This document shows, one piece after another, positions 35,740-47,888 of a stretch of DNA of 64,000 nt; position 1 is the first letter of the stretch, and every line of letters starts with the position of its first letter. Made by a program: the position numbers and the translations under genes. The notes below the pieces were generated by a model. The model was not told the origin of the DNA, did no database searches, and worked only from the letters and a program-made list of their open reading frames with translations. This stretch comes from Arctopsyche grandis (taxonomy: Eukaryota > Arthropoda > Insecta > Trichoptera > Hydropsychidae): NCBI RefSeq assembly GCF_051622035.1, contig NC_135360.1, positions 16,000,501 to 16,064,500 on the forward strand. Direction: 5' to 3'.

Positions 35740-36870
35740 TCAAATTCAAAGCTTCAAATATTTGAGAGTGGAATATTCATCTCATGGAAGATATATTAAC
35801 ATCCCTGGATATACGAATGAGTCGGGGGAGTGTACATACACATCGACATATGCACATAAGTATATTTACAATTGTCGATCCTTAAATGATGTTACGTTTT
35901 CAGCGCCCTGGGATACAAAAATGGATCTTGACAGATGCCATGTGTAAAAATATCTGCAAGCCTTTGAAATATGGACATACTTAATAATGCTGAAAATCTC
36001 ATGGATGGCCCGTAGAACCAATGCAGAAGTGCAAGCCCTGATTGGAAAACATGTCAAAGTGCTCAACATTTTAAAAATGCGCAAATTAGAGTACATGTCT
36101 TAGACATGCGATGCGGAACCAGAAATACTATCTCCTGCGCCTAATAAGTGATTGAAGAATCTTCGACAGTAGTATAGCCTCAGCATCCGAGCACTGTTGA
36201 AGGTGTAGACACATAGATCGATACGCTGTATGTATTTTTTAGATAGTTTTGTAATCTGTAACTCACCCCCTTGAGTGATTTCGGTGATATTTTATCCTTG
36301 TATTGACATCCTCTGGAGACAATTAACAAGACCGTATATCTGGGTTTTACTTTATATTTTACATAGATGACAAGTGGATCACATGACTGATATAAAATGC
36401 CGAATACAGACAGAGCAAGGGAGAATTTTATTCATCTAAAAAGTCATATGTAGCCGTGAATTATCCCTAAATCCTATCCGTATGAGGATAGTGAGATGCT
36501 ATGTGTTCTCCGTTCCCTGATACGGAGTGGAATCGTGGATGTAAAAGAAACTGTAAAGAAAAATAATAGATCCACTTGAAATGTGGATTTATCAACTGAG
36601 ACATATCAACTTCTACATATTATTATTCAAGGGAATATCTGCGGAAGGAGAGGCCCTGGAAGAAGAAGGACGTCCCGGCTGAAAACCTGAGGCAATGATT
36701 CAACCAATATACAACTGCACCAACAATATCATCATCGTAAATATGATTTCCAACGTCCGGTAACGAATAAGGCACTGGGAGAAGATTGAAATGGGTTTGA
36801 TAGTGATCGATTACGGTAATTCCCATATTTGAAGAAATGAAGGAGAAACTTGTCGAAATAAACAAGATCG
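35740..36870 (+). pseudogene. Decayed LINE reverse-transcriptase C-terminal remnant
   Basis: At about 35740-35800 the frame reads IQSFKYLRVEYSSHGR, matching the YLG-type motif after the RT active site in insect LINE proteins. At about 36607-36699 a second frame reads GNICGRRGPGRRRTSRLKT before a stop. This resembles the GK..GKRGPGRR..SWLKNLR tail of the common insect endonuclease/reverse-transcriptase proteins. Between and after these blocks there are many stops and frameshifts. The clade (RTE, CR1 or other) cannot be fixed. A segment with ACCCCCTTGAGTG at about 36262-36300 also belongs to a dispersed repeat. Confidence 0.5.
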
Positions 36871-36899
36871 TAAGAATTAACAATGACATGAAGATACGC

Positions 36900-37798
36900 C
36901 CATCACAACACTAGCACGTCCCGTGGCATACTTTTTATTGTGTTCTTACTATTAGAGCAGTCGTCGATAAGATACGAATGGGAATTCTAGTTGCCAAGTT
37001 CCAGAAGGACGTGGCGAAAACGTGGAGAAGATGATTTTTAAACGGCTCAAGCAGAGAGTTGAATTAAAATTTCCGTATTCTCGCACACACGAAAGACCCA
37101 TGAACTAAAGCAAGATCACTCAATTAAATGGGGGAAATTAACAAAAGACCTTTGGGTTCAGTTGGGCGTGAATCTCCAAAAGATTAGCCCGCCTATAATA
37201 AGGAGTGTCTTTCCCGTTTTCATTCATTTTTCTTTTATAATTAATTGAGGGACACTTAAGAAAAAAGCGCAAACAACAAAGAGGCGGATATGACCCTCAA
37301 TAAAGGAGAAGAAAAAACTACGACGATGACAAAAACGCACTAAAAACATTCAAGAACTATATGAAAATTTATTCCGTGACAAATATTGGCATTCAATTAT
37401 GCAAAATTTGGTTCGTATTAATATCATCAGATATCTGTCTACGAATTCTAGACACGTGCAGACGAGCTTGGTAGTCTTAATGTAATACTCCTAGGTTAGA
37501 GTTAGCAAATACGAACCGGTCCCTTCCAGAACAGCTGTCGGGGTTACACAATTAATTCTCTTCATACACCTGTCCAGACAAGCTGCACCACACATTGACA
37601 CAAACAACCAAACTCAGGGTTTCCGTCGACTAAAAAAATTACGACCTCGCAAATCCATACTAATCAAAAAAAAAAGTAAAAAAGCAAAATTTAACGAAAA
37701 ATTATGCCTATGTTGTGTACGGTTATCACAATTTGGAAAACAATGCGAGTCTGTTCATGTGCATGAAGTAGGATTGAATCCCTTTGCCATCTCTTAGA
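36900..37798. other. No recognisable gene
   Basis: This is mixed-composition sequence that might include further eroded LINE 3' sequence. No motif can be defended. Confidence 0.45.
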
Positions 37799-38083
37799 GC
37801 CGGCCCACACCGAGTGACTTTTCTCTATGTAGTCGCCGGCAAATAATTATCGAGTTTGGCACTCCTCAATAGAACGCTATACATTTTGAGGGATCGCGCC
37901 AGTTACTCGAGCAATAAAATCACCGTGACCAGACTAAACGCCGGCAACCGATCTCACTAGTCAGACGACTTGGGCAACCGGTGAGTTGCCTGGTATGGCA
38001 TGCTCCATACAACTGCAAACATATGATATGCACGCGCAGCAAAATCACCCACCGAGTTGCCCGCAAGTCACTCGATGTGTTAT
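37799..38083. mobile_element. MITE with ACACCGAGTGACTT ends
   Basis: CACACCGAGTGACTT at 37806-37820 is mirrored by AAGTCACTCGATGTGT at 38065-38080. Additional internal palindromic words (GGTGAGTTGCC, ACCGAGTTGCCCGC) make it a multi-stem structure. The target duplication and superfamily are not clear. Confidence 0.6.
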
Positions 38084-40539
38084 ATATATATATACATATG
38101 TATGTATGTATGTACGGTAACTGCGGCTAATAAGGATAAGCTAAGGAAAAAATGAAAAATACTGCAGATAATCAACCAACATAGACACCATCTCAAAAAC
38201 TGAAATGTAATTTCTTTCATAAATAAAAACAAAATCAAATATTTTTAGAAACAGAAATAATATTCCGTATTAAACTATGGTGGGAGTAATAAAATCTATG
38301 AACACAATCTTCGTAAATCTATCGAATTATAATTAAATTTGGTGCTTGAGATGTTTGTCGATCTTAACAACCATTTTGTTGCTCTTTCTACAGCATGAAC
38401 TGCTGCCACCAGATTTTTTTCCAGGCTGCTGCTATCAGATGTTTTGCACAGCATAGTCCAAAAAAATATTTATGAATACATATTATCTTCGTATTCCATC
38501 ACAGTAATAAGGAATATAATTTAGAAAGTGATAGGAACATAAAATTTTAATAGGCCTTAATACTAGAAATGAACATAAATATAATATTGAATCGAAAATC
38601 GAAAATAAAAATAATTAAATCAATTGGGAATTAATTTGTTGGCTGGGTAGCAGGTTTACCTTTGTAAGAGTATTTTAATTAAGGTTTTTGACTATTAGGC
38701 CCTATTACCCGAACAGCCCTTATTACCCGCAGATACCTTATGTATTCTATAACCATAAATATACATGTGTATTATAAAAAAAGCATTCATATCTATTCGA
38801 GTGTTACACATACATACATATAGAAAAGCGTCGAAAAAATAATATATGTGTATTTTATAAGATTCCATTTCTTTATTACGGTGTGTGTTACGCGACACAT
38901 CAAGATATGGGGTGGAAAACATGAAAGATGCGAGAGAGAAGAAACAGTTATCTAAGAGGATGAACAAAAAAATACGAAATATGTACATATATATGTATGT
39001 CAGAGCGTAATGGATCAGGCGGAACCTTTAGGTACGTACAAAAAAAAGAAAAAGTCGGAACTGATAAGAAAGCCTATTTGCATGTTTTCATATGTATGTG
39101 CCTATTGAAGTGAAACTCGCAATTCGATATTGGGTCACAGGCGGCGATTGCATTATCCTCCTAGTGCGTAAACAAATCCATTAGCCTGTCCCCGAACCAC
39201 CAAATACACAAAGGAGACGCGTAAAAAAAGCGAATAAAGCAAATCGATACTCTCATTCAATCTGAAAATTGCGATAACAAACAGATGAAAGCAAAAATAG
39301 CTTTCAAAACTTACACCAATTAAACATTTTCGAAATAAATCAAATAGCAGCTCGCTCACAAAGAGCAAACATTCGATATGGAAAACTATTGCGCAATGTA
39401 GGTCACGTCGATTGCGCAACCGACGAGAACCGCATACATACATACATCCGGTAGACGTATTCCGGTGAGAGCTTTCGGCACTGAAACTATGTAAAAATAA
39501 AGGCTATCGTCATCACACCGTCTACTGAGGAACTGGAAAGCGATCCAGTTTCCAGTTCAGCCAATAACACACTATGTATGTCGCAAATGCAATTATTCGA
39601 TTAGGAGTAAACCGATTATGCACTTACCAGCATTAGAACGGCCGTCTGGCAAAATTTAATCAACAGTATGTCTAAGACGTATTATATAAGGAAAAACTGC
39701 CGAAAAGCAAATATTACACATACATATACATATGTATATGTGTGTGTGTGTTTGGAAGAAAAGTGTGCGGTCAAAGCTTTACGGTTAGATTATAACACAA
39801 AAACGTGTCCCATTTTTTTTTTTTGCTTTTTCTTCGTAAGCAGAAAACTCCACAGTAACTTGTTCCTTTTTTATTCGCCGTATAAATTTGCAATACGTAC
39901 AAAAATGAAAACGCTCGGTATACAAGCAAAAAAAAACACAAATCGTACGACTTTCGGTCATTACTATTGTTAAACAATTTTTAAAAAATTAATCTAATCA
40001 AACTGACCCGTGTCCTTACAAAAAGTGGGTCGGCGAGTAAATCGTTTCCGCTCAACATAAACTTTAATACTTATTCTCGACTGGACAAAAATGTTGATGG
40101 TAAAACTTGTTGGTAACGATACCTACGTTTCGTGTTGAATCGATTCACTTGCATTGCCAGTGACCCGAAAGCTTAATACCACAAAATGGGTCAGTCCATA
40201 CTGTGGTGGATTGTTTGAGTGTGTGTTTTCAGCCTGGGTCACGCGAAAATGACTTTTAATCTTTTAATTTAAAATAGCATTACCAACACTACCAACATTA
40301 CCAACACAATAAAATTGCGTTTTACAGATTCAACTAATAAATGTAAATAGCAGATGCTACGAAACGTATCTACATACATATTTATAATAAATGGCAGACG
40401 TTGTACTGCAAATATGTACATACATACATAATAATACTAAAATTTATACTTTTCCCATGATGCCATCACGGTTGCACTTAAGCGACAGTAATTACCTACA
40501 ATAATAAATTTGCACATGTATAAATATGAATTATATTCA
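38084..40539. other. AT-rich DNA without a recognisable gene
   Basis: It contains a microsatellite block at about 38085-38115 and a TG repeat at about 39738-39750. Frames are short and featureless. Confidence 0.55.
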
Positions 40540-40800
40540 AATAGTGGTGACAGTGGGTAGGCTGTTTTTTTCAATTTGATGATAAACCGTTTCTACAATT
40601 ACATAATAAATCAGATAAATCGTCAAACTCTAATAATAAAAAACGAACAACTTGGAGTCACAAATATCCAAGTCTGACCACCAGTACTACAGAAATTCTT
40701 CTGAATAAATTCTTTTCAATCGAGGTCAACCCACGGCATGAACCTGAGAACCTTTCGGTGGTTAGCATTAACGCAACCACCGAACTATATTGCTGCCTAA
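40540..40800 (-). mobile_element. tRNA-derived SINE copy 3
   Basis: On the minus strand the head reads TAGTTCGGTGGTTGCG (A-box-like), then GGTTCATGCC (B-box-like), then the family body with GGAGTCACAAATATCCAAG on the plus strand. An extra stretch containing TTTTCAATCGAGGTCAACCC is shared with 43285-43345. Confidence 0.65.
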
Positions 40801-41324
40801 GTACGTTAGAAAAAATGCTCTCAATTAAAATAAATCTTGTCAATGTGCCTGAAGAATTCGTTTTTTTTAATGCATCAATAAGATGAATTTCATTTCTATC
40901 CGCTCAGTCAACATTTCACGTTGATCCAAATGTGTTTTAAAGCATTGTCCAGTATTTCTATAACTGAATTTTATGATATTAAATTTAGGTCACATCAAGA
41001 CCGACAAGATGACAGCAAAATATACTGATAGATTGTGATTTCAAAAGTATATGCTTGTAATTTATAATCAGATTACCGATCACAGTTATCGAGAAGGCAT
41101 CGATTACAATCATGTGTCTAAAATACCAATCGAAAGCCAGCATCACTCTTTTCATATGGTAAATATTATTTTATCATATGTATACAAAACTTGGCATTAA
41201 TGTGATTATGCAATTCGTAGTACATATATTCGTCAATATATTCAAACGCATACACATTAATAGCATTAAATATAAAATTATACACAGATTGAAATGAGAA
41301 TGTAATAAAAATATAAACAAGTGT
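40801..41324. other. No recognisable feature
   Basis: This is AT-rich single-copy-looking sequence between a SINE and the large palindrome. No coding signal is present. Confidence 0.55.
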
Positions 41325-41332
41325 AATTACAG

Positions 41333-41734
41333 TGGGTCTACGTGACGAGCCAGAATGTTAAATTACAGAAAACACAAATATCAGAAGGCAAAGATCAAAA
41401 ATCGAAAGATCTTAAGTCGAAAGATAAAAAAGGGTGCATGGTAAACGGTACATACTCACTTAATTTGCGCGAGCAGGGTACAACAGGAACAAGAGGAACA
41501 GGCTTTTCCTCCCGTATTCTGCGCGCGCACATTAATACGGGAGGAAAAGCCTGTTCCTCTTGTTCCTGTTGTATCCTGCTCGCGCAAATTAAGTGAGTAT
41601 GTACGTGAGTATGTACCGTTTACCATGCACCCTTTTTTTTTGATCTTTCGACTCAAGATCTTTCGATTTTCGATCTTCGCCTTCCGATATTTGTGTTTTC
41701 TGTAATTTAACATTCTGGCTCGTCACGGAGACCG
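41333..41734. mobile_element. 402-bp fold-back (palindromic) element with 8-bp target duplication
   Basis: The two halves are near-perfect reverse complements (arms about 41333-41525 and 41540-41734), and the centre pairs CCTCCCGTATT with AATACGGGAGG. AATTACAG flanks both sides (41325-41332 and 41735-41742), indicating insertion by a hAT-like or other 8-bp-duplicating transposase. The arm order is GGTCTACGTGACG-type end, GATCTTTCGA-type repeats, CATGGTAAACGGTACATACT, then a segment shared with the MITE at 58124 (CTCGCGCAAATTAAGTGAG and AGGAAAAGCCTGTTC). There is no transposase. The mirrored arms produce the same translated motifs on both strands. Confidence 0.85.
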
Positions 41735-41742
41735 AATTACAG

Positions 41743-42604
41743 TATGTGCATATGACAAAGTAAATCGCCCAGACACTGTATGTAAATATTATATAGAAAA
41801 TATACATAACTTGCAAACAAGTCATCACATACATTGTATTGCCTATTTACGAAGATAAATAAAATAAATGGACAGATTCAACGAACTTTTTCAATAGTTT
41901 GAACATCAATCGCTATCAAATCATAAAATAAAAATGCGATTCGTGCAGGGCAAGCAAAATTAGTTTCGGCAAAGAAAAGTGCGCGAAATTGGGAGTGTAA
42001 GGAAATAATTGACGATAATGAACACTAATGAAATTCGGCTTGTAATGTACAACGGACTTGACACGCACCAGTTCGTTAAGTTACCCCGGATGGATTAGCT
42101 GTAATGAACACAAATAAATTACGAGAACGGTGACCACCGACAGTGTAGAGGTCAAAACCAATGTCCAACGTCCTTGCAGGAGATTCCAACAAAAAGCCAA
42201 GTGTTATTTAAATGAACATCGAATAGAAAATTGGTTGCATGAAAATGATAAAAATTTTTGTACACATGTACGCAGGCGTACGCTCAAAGCACCTGTAGGC
42301 CGGTAAAGAAAAACGGGTAATTACGGTGCGGTGAACCCGTCCAACCGTAAGTAAACTGACACTCATATTGCGGTATACTAATCCAATCAAACATTAATTA
42401 AAGGTATATTATTGACGAAGGGAGCAACGATTACTAGGAAAGTCGTTGAGGCAGAGACGATTCAGAATGCAAATACATACATTCAATATCGCCATATTCA
42501 AATACAAATAAATTGTTAAATAGGTAACTTCATGGTAGCAATAATTTATCTTTGTTAACTTTTCGTTACGAAAAATATTTTTTTCTATTCTATTCATTTT
42601 TAAT
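41743..42604. other. No recognisable gene
   Basis: This is AT-rich sequence with no exon, RNA gene or repeat boundary that I can support. Confidence 0.55.
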
Positions 42605-42820
42605 CTATACCAGGAAGGCTATTTTTAATCTATAACAGGTTACCCCAATGCGCCTTCCTGGCCAGAAACATTGTACATTTGATACAAGTATTATACAAAG
42701 TAAACTCTGATAGGAAACGATCAACCTGGAGTCACAAATCCATGGTCTGGCCGACAGAAACCAGTGGGATTTGAACCCGTTATTATACGCTTACCACTAG
42801 TCTATTCTGCTGATATATTT
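42605..42820 (-). mobile_element. tRNA-derived SINE copy 4
   Basis: This copy has the best tRNA-like head: on the minus strand TAGACTAGTGGTAAGC (A-box) and GGTTCAAATCC (B-box). The 3' end (left side) is a snap-back: ACCAGGAAGGC and GCCTTCCTGG flank about 30 nt. The body carries AAACTCTGATAGGAAACGAT. Confidence 0.75.
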
Positions 42821-42829
42821 TTACTATGG

Positions 42830-43250
42830 TACCATTACAGGTTGCCCCAAAGCAACCTCTACGATTTAACATATGTATATGTATAAATTTTGAATTTTGA
42901 AATTATATTCAAATAGTGCGTGACAATTAAGCGGCAGGTGACCAATTTGGTGAGGAACCGTTTCAACAATGAAATCTGCAAAATTAGCAAACTCCGATAG
43001 GAAGCGATCAACCTGGAGTAACAAATATCCGAGGTGTGACCAGCAACACTGAATCAGGGCTTGAACCTGTGACCCCTCACTTATTAGCGCTATACGCCAA
43101 CCATTGAGCTATGTATGTACATATGTTGCTGGTTATTTTACTCTATATTCTAATTAGTATTTATTTCAATTGTTTTGTAGTTATTTCAAACTTTTTTCAA
43201 CGTTAACAAATTTTCACACACTGAAGGAAAATTCTTAATACGTTGATAGC
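42830..43250 (-). mobile_element. tRNA-derived SINE copy 5 with extended homology
   Basis: The minus-strand head TAGCTCAATGGTTGGCG plus GGTTCAAGCCC gives both tRNA promoter boxes. The body matches the other copies. Similarity to the 11.4-kb copy runs through the whole unit and about 110 bp past the head (words TTATTTCAATTG, CTTTTTTCAAC, AATTCTTAATACG), so the repeated unit here is larger than the SINE alone. Confidence 0.75.
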
Positions 43251-43254
43251 GTTC

Positions 43255-43400
43255 GTGGTCTGACCAGCAGTTATAATAATTTATTTTCAATCGAAGCATT
43301 TATAAGCAGCAGAATAAGTTATTTTCAATCGAAATTAAACCCGGGATTTCTCAGTGGTTAGAATTAACGCAACCACCAAGCTATACCACAGGTTATAAGT
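43255..43400. repeat. SINE-related fragment
   Basis: TTTTCAATCGAAATTAAACCC followed by CAGTGGTTAGAATTAACGCA matches the right-hand part of SINE copy 3 at 40700-40790. It is a partial copy directly next to copy 5. Confidence 0.55.
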
Positions 43401-43879
43401 AAGGCTGTATTCAGTGTATGAATCGGGTGTTTGATTTTTTGATTGGAGTGGGACTGGTTAAAAAATACAAAAAAAAAGTTCGAATTTTTATTTTTTTAGT
43501 TCACACGGTGCGAATAGCCTGGACAATAACTTGGACATTACACAAAACGTGGCAACAGGGGATCAAACCGTTTTAGCACTTGCCACGGGGATTCAGTACG
43601 CGCCGCGCTCAACGGTCAGTGTGAGAATGATATTCACCTTGGAATGGCGGCTCTGCTTCAGCCACTACTTTTTTTCATTTATTGCACTTATTTAATTGAA
43701 TATATAATAAAATGATTTTTTTAGAGATTTGCATTATTTTAACTTAAAACACACATTTTTAACTGGACGCTTGGTGTCCAACACAGTGGCTAGCGGATTA
43801 TTTTGGCACAGTAAGGCAAGTTAAAAGTAATGGAAAAATGCATTCGAATGAGCGGGACATACACACATACATACATAAA

Positions 43880-43985
43880 AATCACCCCCCTTAAGTGTAT
43901 TCGGTGGTATTTTATTTTTATACTGACATAGATTTTAGTGACCGATAACGGTGATTCCCATATTTTAAGAATGAATATGATATAA
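43880..43985 (+). repeat. ATCACCCCCTT interspersed repeat
   Basis: ATCACCCCCCTTAAGTG, then TTCGGTGGTATTTTAT, then GACCGATAACGGTGATTCCC form a block also present in reverse at 61735-61830 and in pieces at 36262-36300 and 36808-36850. It is probably the 3' end of a LINE or a MITE. The full length is unknown. Confidence 0.55.
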
Positions 43986-44194
43986 TAAAATAGACGTTTT
44001 ATTAGACGATAACCCAGATTTGAATTTTGTATGAATTTTAGAATTATGTGAAGAGTGCCTTTGAAGAGAGCTTGAGAGCGTGAACATGATTGCAGTGGTG
44101 AAAGATATTACTAATACATTAGAACAGTCAATATACTAGGTATTTAGGATATTATTTTTTTTTTATTCAATCAATCAATCTATGTACACTCGTC

Positions 44195-44632
44195 ATTACA
44201 GATCGCTCCAATGTGATGAATGTACTATGTAAATGAAGAAACATACCAAATTATACACATAATTCGAAATTATACATGACATTTGTGGTCAAACACAGCA
44301 AAGTACATTGCAAACATCGTATACAACACGATCAACAAACATTTATTCTACAATACGAATTTTTACACAACAATCATCCACAGAGACATCTATGGAGAGA
44401 AACTCGGCGAACCTTGAGATATAACAAGATTTTGCGAGAGAAATGGGGAGGGAAAGCCAATTTTGCAGGAATCGTTTCATTGAAAATCATAAAAATTGGC
44501 AAAATCTGATAGGAAACGACCGACCTGGTCACAAACCAAGGTCTGGCCAGCAGCAACCAGTGTGACACAAACTCATGACCACACTGACCATAGCAAGATA
44601 TGCTAACCACTAGTCCATGCTGCTGGTTATTA
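44195..44632 (-). mobile_element. tRNA-derived SINE copy 6
   Basis: The minus-strand A-box TGGACTAGTGGTTAGC is preserved and the B-box is eroded. The body includes GAGACATCTATGG, GGCAAAATCTGATAGGAAAC and GGTCTGGCCAGCAGC on the plus strand. It lies directly before copy 7 in the same orientation. Confidence 0.7.
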
Positions 44633-44684
44633 TTTATTTATTTATTTTACATACATATTTTTACATACATACATATATACAAAT

Positions 44685-45140
44685 ATACCAGGAAGGCTTA
44701 ACAGGTAAACCCCAAATGCGCCTTCCTGGTCCACATAATTATTACATAGATGCATGTAAATCTAAACAATATCTGACATCTATCGTCAGATATTACAAAT
44801 ATCGTATTAATACGATAAATAACGATGAATAACTTTCATGTAACAATACGAATTTTATATTCGATAAACAACCACAGAGACATCTATGGTGAGCAATATG
44901 GCGAAACCTAAGATATAACAATAACTAAAGGTTCGCAACAGCAAATTGGGAAGGAAACGCCAATTTTACAGGAATCGTTTCAATGAAAATCAGAAAAATT
45001 GGCAAATTCTGATAAGAAACGATCGACCTTGACAAATCAAGGTCTGGCCAATAGCGAGACTTATAGAATAGAACTTAGAACTCGTAATATCAAGTACGAG
45101 ATAATTCAACATTCACCACTAGACCACGCTACTGGTTAAT
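44685..45140 (-). mobile_element. tRNA-derived SINE copy 7
   Basis: It starts at its 3' end with the snap-back ACCAGGAAGGC / GCCTTCCTGGT (about 44689-44731). It continues through GAGACATCTATGG and AATTGGCAAATTCTGATAAG, and ends at an A-box (minus strand TGGTCTAGTGGTGAA). This is the longest copy, about 450 bp. Confidence 0.7.
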
Positions 45141-45865
45141 TATATTGATAATCTACATTAATCATCACTTCACTAAAATATCGAAAATCCGACATATAGT
45201 ATCAGATAGATACATATGTACATAGACGTGTATGAGTCTGTACTATGTAGCTCTTAGTAAAATAGTAGGGGATTTGATAAAACACATTATGGTATACCAA
45301 CTTTTAGCCAGTTCCATTACTGATATCAAATGAAATCGATAAATGTATGAACTCAAACCATCGAGGAATAAAAATAAATCATACCATCAAAACAGTACCT
45401 GTCAGTTCGAATCCAATACGATAACGTCTTAACTGCTATTAATACCATATTACATAACGCGAATGCAAAAGAGAAAATTTGTGATCTTGCGATAGAGAAG
45501 CGACCGATATGCATAGCCAACCACGTAACCAATTGAACCCAAGCCTACACGCCACTCTGGAGAAAACGAGAGTGGGTGTGCACTCGTAGTCGGTACCATT
45601 GCATCAAACCAGAGAGGAAAACTGAACGAGTGGATGTTGCATTCTGACAGTTAAACGAATACCTATGTACTATGCTGTTGAGCAACGGGGTCACCGATAT
45701 ACCCACATACTAAAATTATATCTGTTTATATGTATATATCCCAATTTAGATTCAACCACGTGTACATATACTCGATCTGCTCTGCCATCTGCCGCAATCG
45801 GTAAACAGCATTTGAATGAATAAATTGATTCGGGAGTGTTTATGAAATTTTACATTTAACCCACA
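45141..45865. other. No recognisable gene
   Basis: This is mixed AT-rich sequence. No coding or RNA-gene signal is seen. Confidence 0.5.
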
Positions 45866-45873
45866 TATTTAAT

Positions 45874-46499
45874 TAGGGTTTGCAATACCGGACAAAACAT
45901 AGATACCGGTATTTCGGTATTGTAAATACTAAAACCGGTATTGTAAATATCAAAACCGGTATTACAAAAAAAAAAAACGGGAAATGGAATTATGATACTT
46001 GAGGGATAATTTAACATCAGTTACATAATAAATTTAGTATAAAAAATAAATTTATATCATTTTACAACATTAAAAAAAATTATGTCACAATCCAAGGGGT
46101 ACAGGAGCAGTTTGATCCGCGGTAGAAGGATTTTTTTTTATTTAAGTCGACCTAAATTCCAGACTCCCTATAAATCTTATATATTATTAATATTTAAGAG
46201 ATTTTAAAGGGGGAAAAATAGATCATAAGCATATAATTTTAATTATTACAAATACCTTAGATTTATTGATTCTATGAGTTATATGACCTTAAAAAGGCCA
46301 GTTCATCAATGGTGGAATCGCTCAATCTTGATGGGATCTTCGTGCATAATTGAAATCAATTATGTTTACATTCAAATTTGCTCAAGTTTTAATACCGAAA
46401 TTCCGGTATTCCGTCTTTTGAAAATCGGTATTTCAGTATCTGAAAATTGGCTAAAATACCGGGATCCCGGTTTCGGTAATACCAGTATTGCAAACCCTA
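45874..46499. mobile_element. hAT-like MITE, 626 bp, TAGGGTTTGCAATAC ends
   Basis: The left end TAGGGTTTGCAATACCGG and the right end (reverse complement TAGGGTTTGCAATACTGG) differ at one position. The flanking octamers 45866-45873 (TATTTAAT) and 46500-46507 (TATGTAAT) match at seven of eight positions. The interior repeats ACCGGTATT-type words near both ends. Such ends with 8-bp duplications are compatible with hAT. It is non-coding. Confidence 0.75.
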
Positions 46500-46531
46500 T
46501 ATGTAATATATGTATGTACATATTTATATAC

Positions 46532-46848
46532 GGTTACCCGACAACTCGTTCACAGATTTTCCGTAAACCGAGGATGCGCTCCAGGCATTACGTATACGGC
46601 CATCTCTTTCTCACCCCGTCTGTTCACCATGATCTCGTTTACTCTGCCATTACGTATGCAGCCATCTCTTTCACAGACCGTCTGTTCACCGATAACAGAC
46701 GGTCTGTGAAAGAGATGGCTGCATACGTAATGGCATAGTAAACGAGATCTTGGTGAACAGACGGGGTGAGAAAGAGATGGCCGTATACGTAATGCCTGGA
46801 GCGCATCCTCGGTTTACGGAAAATCTGTGAACGAGTTGACGTGTCACC
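46532..46848. mobile_element. 317-bp palindromic element with internally duplicated arms
   Basis: The halves are near-perfect reverse complements around about 46690, where AGACCGTCTGTT faces AACAGACGGTCT. Each arm contains two related units of about 62 bp starting CATTACGTAT and containing GCCATCTCTTTC. The outer ends read GGTTACCCGACAACTCG and, inverted, GGTGACACGTCAACTCG. A 20-bp direct repeat flanks it (46512-46531 and 46849-46868). No transposase is encoded and the superfamily is unknown. Confidence 0.8.
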
Positions 46849-46868
46849 GTATGTACATATTTATATAC

Positions 46869-47704
46869 ATAGATAAATAAATTTAAATCGATAACTATGT
46901 AAATGTGTAATCTATTATATAAACGCATTGTGAATATCAAACAAATCATATTTGAGTAAAACATTACATATGCATATGGCTAGCGAAAGTACGCAATCGA
47001 TTTCATATAAACAGAAATTGTTTGTTATAAATATCTATTACTTTTACGAGCTGTATAATAAATATGAAAGAAAAAATATTACTCGGAACGTAAAAATGCT
47101 ATAAACCGTTATATATATAGATTTTCTTTGAGTTTTTCGGTCGCCCTCTAGTCAAGTTTTCCCACAAGCTTACCTGGGCTGTTAAACTGATTTTTTGTAA
47201 CTGCGGCAAGTTGGAGTTTTAATCGAGTGGTTTTCGCGAACATTTTTCAATAGCACGTCTGGTAAATATCACCACAGTATCCGGGATATACATATGTATA
47301 TATTATAGATATGGAAGTTACAAACCTATGTATCTGCGGTTGACTTGGCATTTAAATCAATGATAGCACGGGAAAACAAACGATAAGATATCGACTTAGT
47401 CTAAATAAATGTATATAAACACGTTTCCTTACATTATCAAACTTGGCATACTTACTCTATAGGTATCAGCGAATATTTTTCTTTTGATAAAAATTAACAA
47501 TCCTTATTTTTTCCATGTTTGTAGATAAATGCGGCTTCGATTTTATTAACTAATAAAATAATAAAAACAATTGAACTTTTCATAAAATTTTCAAATAAAA
47601 AAACGAATGTCTGAAAGAAATTTGAAAATTTAAAATACACCTAAATGACACGCAACTTAAATAGTTGAGTTTTTGAAAATGATCGCAATTACTGTATGTA
47701 TGTA
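46869..47704. other. No recognisable gene
   Basis: This is AT-rich sequence with no exon or repeat boundary that I can support. Confidence 0.55.
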
Positions 47705-47888
47705 TCTGATTTGGATCGACCCGGGAATTCATTTCCGAAAATATTTACGTCTCAAATCCCGGAAATGCTAATCTCGAATCCCAAGTATATTGCATATTCT
47801 TATCTCATATTTAATGAACTTTCAAAAAAATGACTTGTCTTCTTAACAATTTTCTTTAACGGTATAATAAGCTTATTTCCCTAGGATA

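Noticed and set aside
41342..41834. Near-identical 84- and 85-codon frames on opposite strands
   Set aside because: They are the mirror images of the 41333-41734 fold-back, not a gene pair.
42605..42820. tRNA gene, from the good A- and B-box
   Set aside because: The boxes belong to a SINE head. No acceptor stem pairs, and the same sequence recurs in other degenerate copies.
46274..46964. Frames of 92 and 154 codons sharing the same peptide on opposite strands
   Set aside because: They translate the two arms of the palindrome at 46532-46848.
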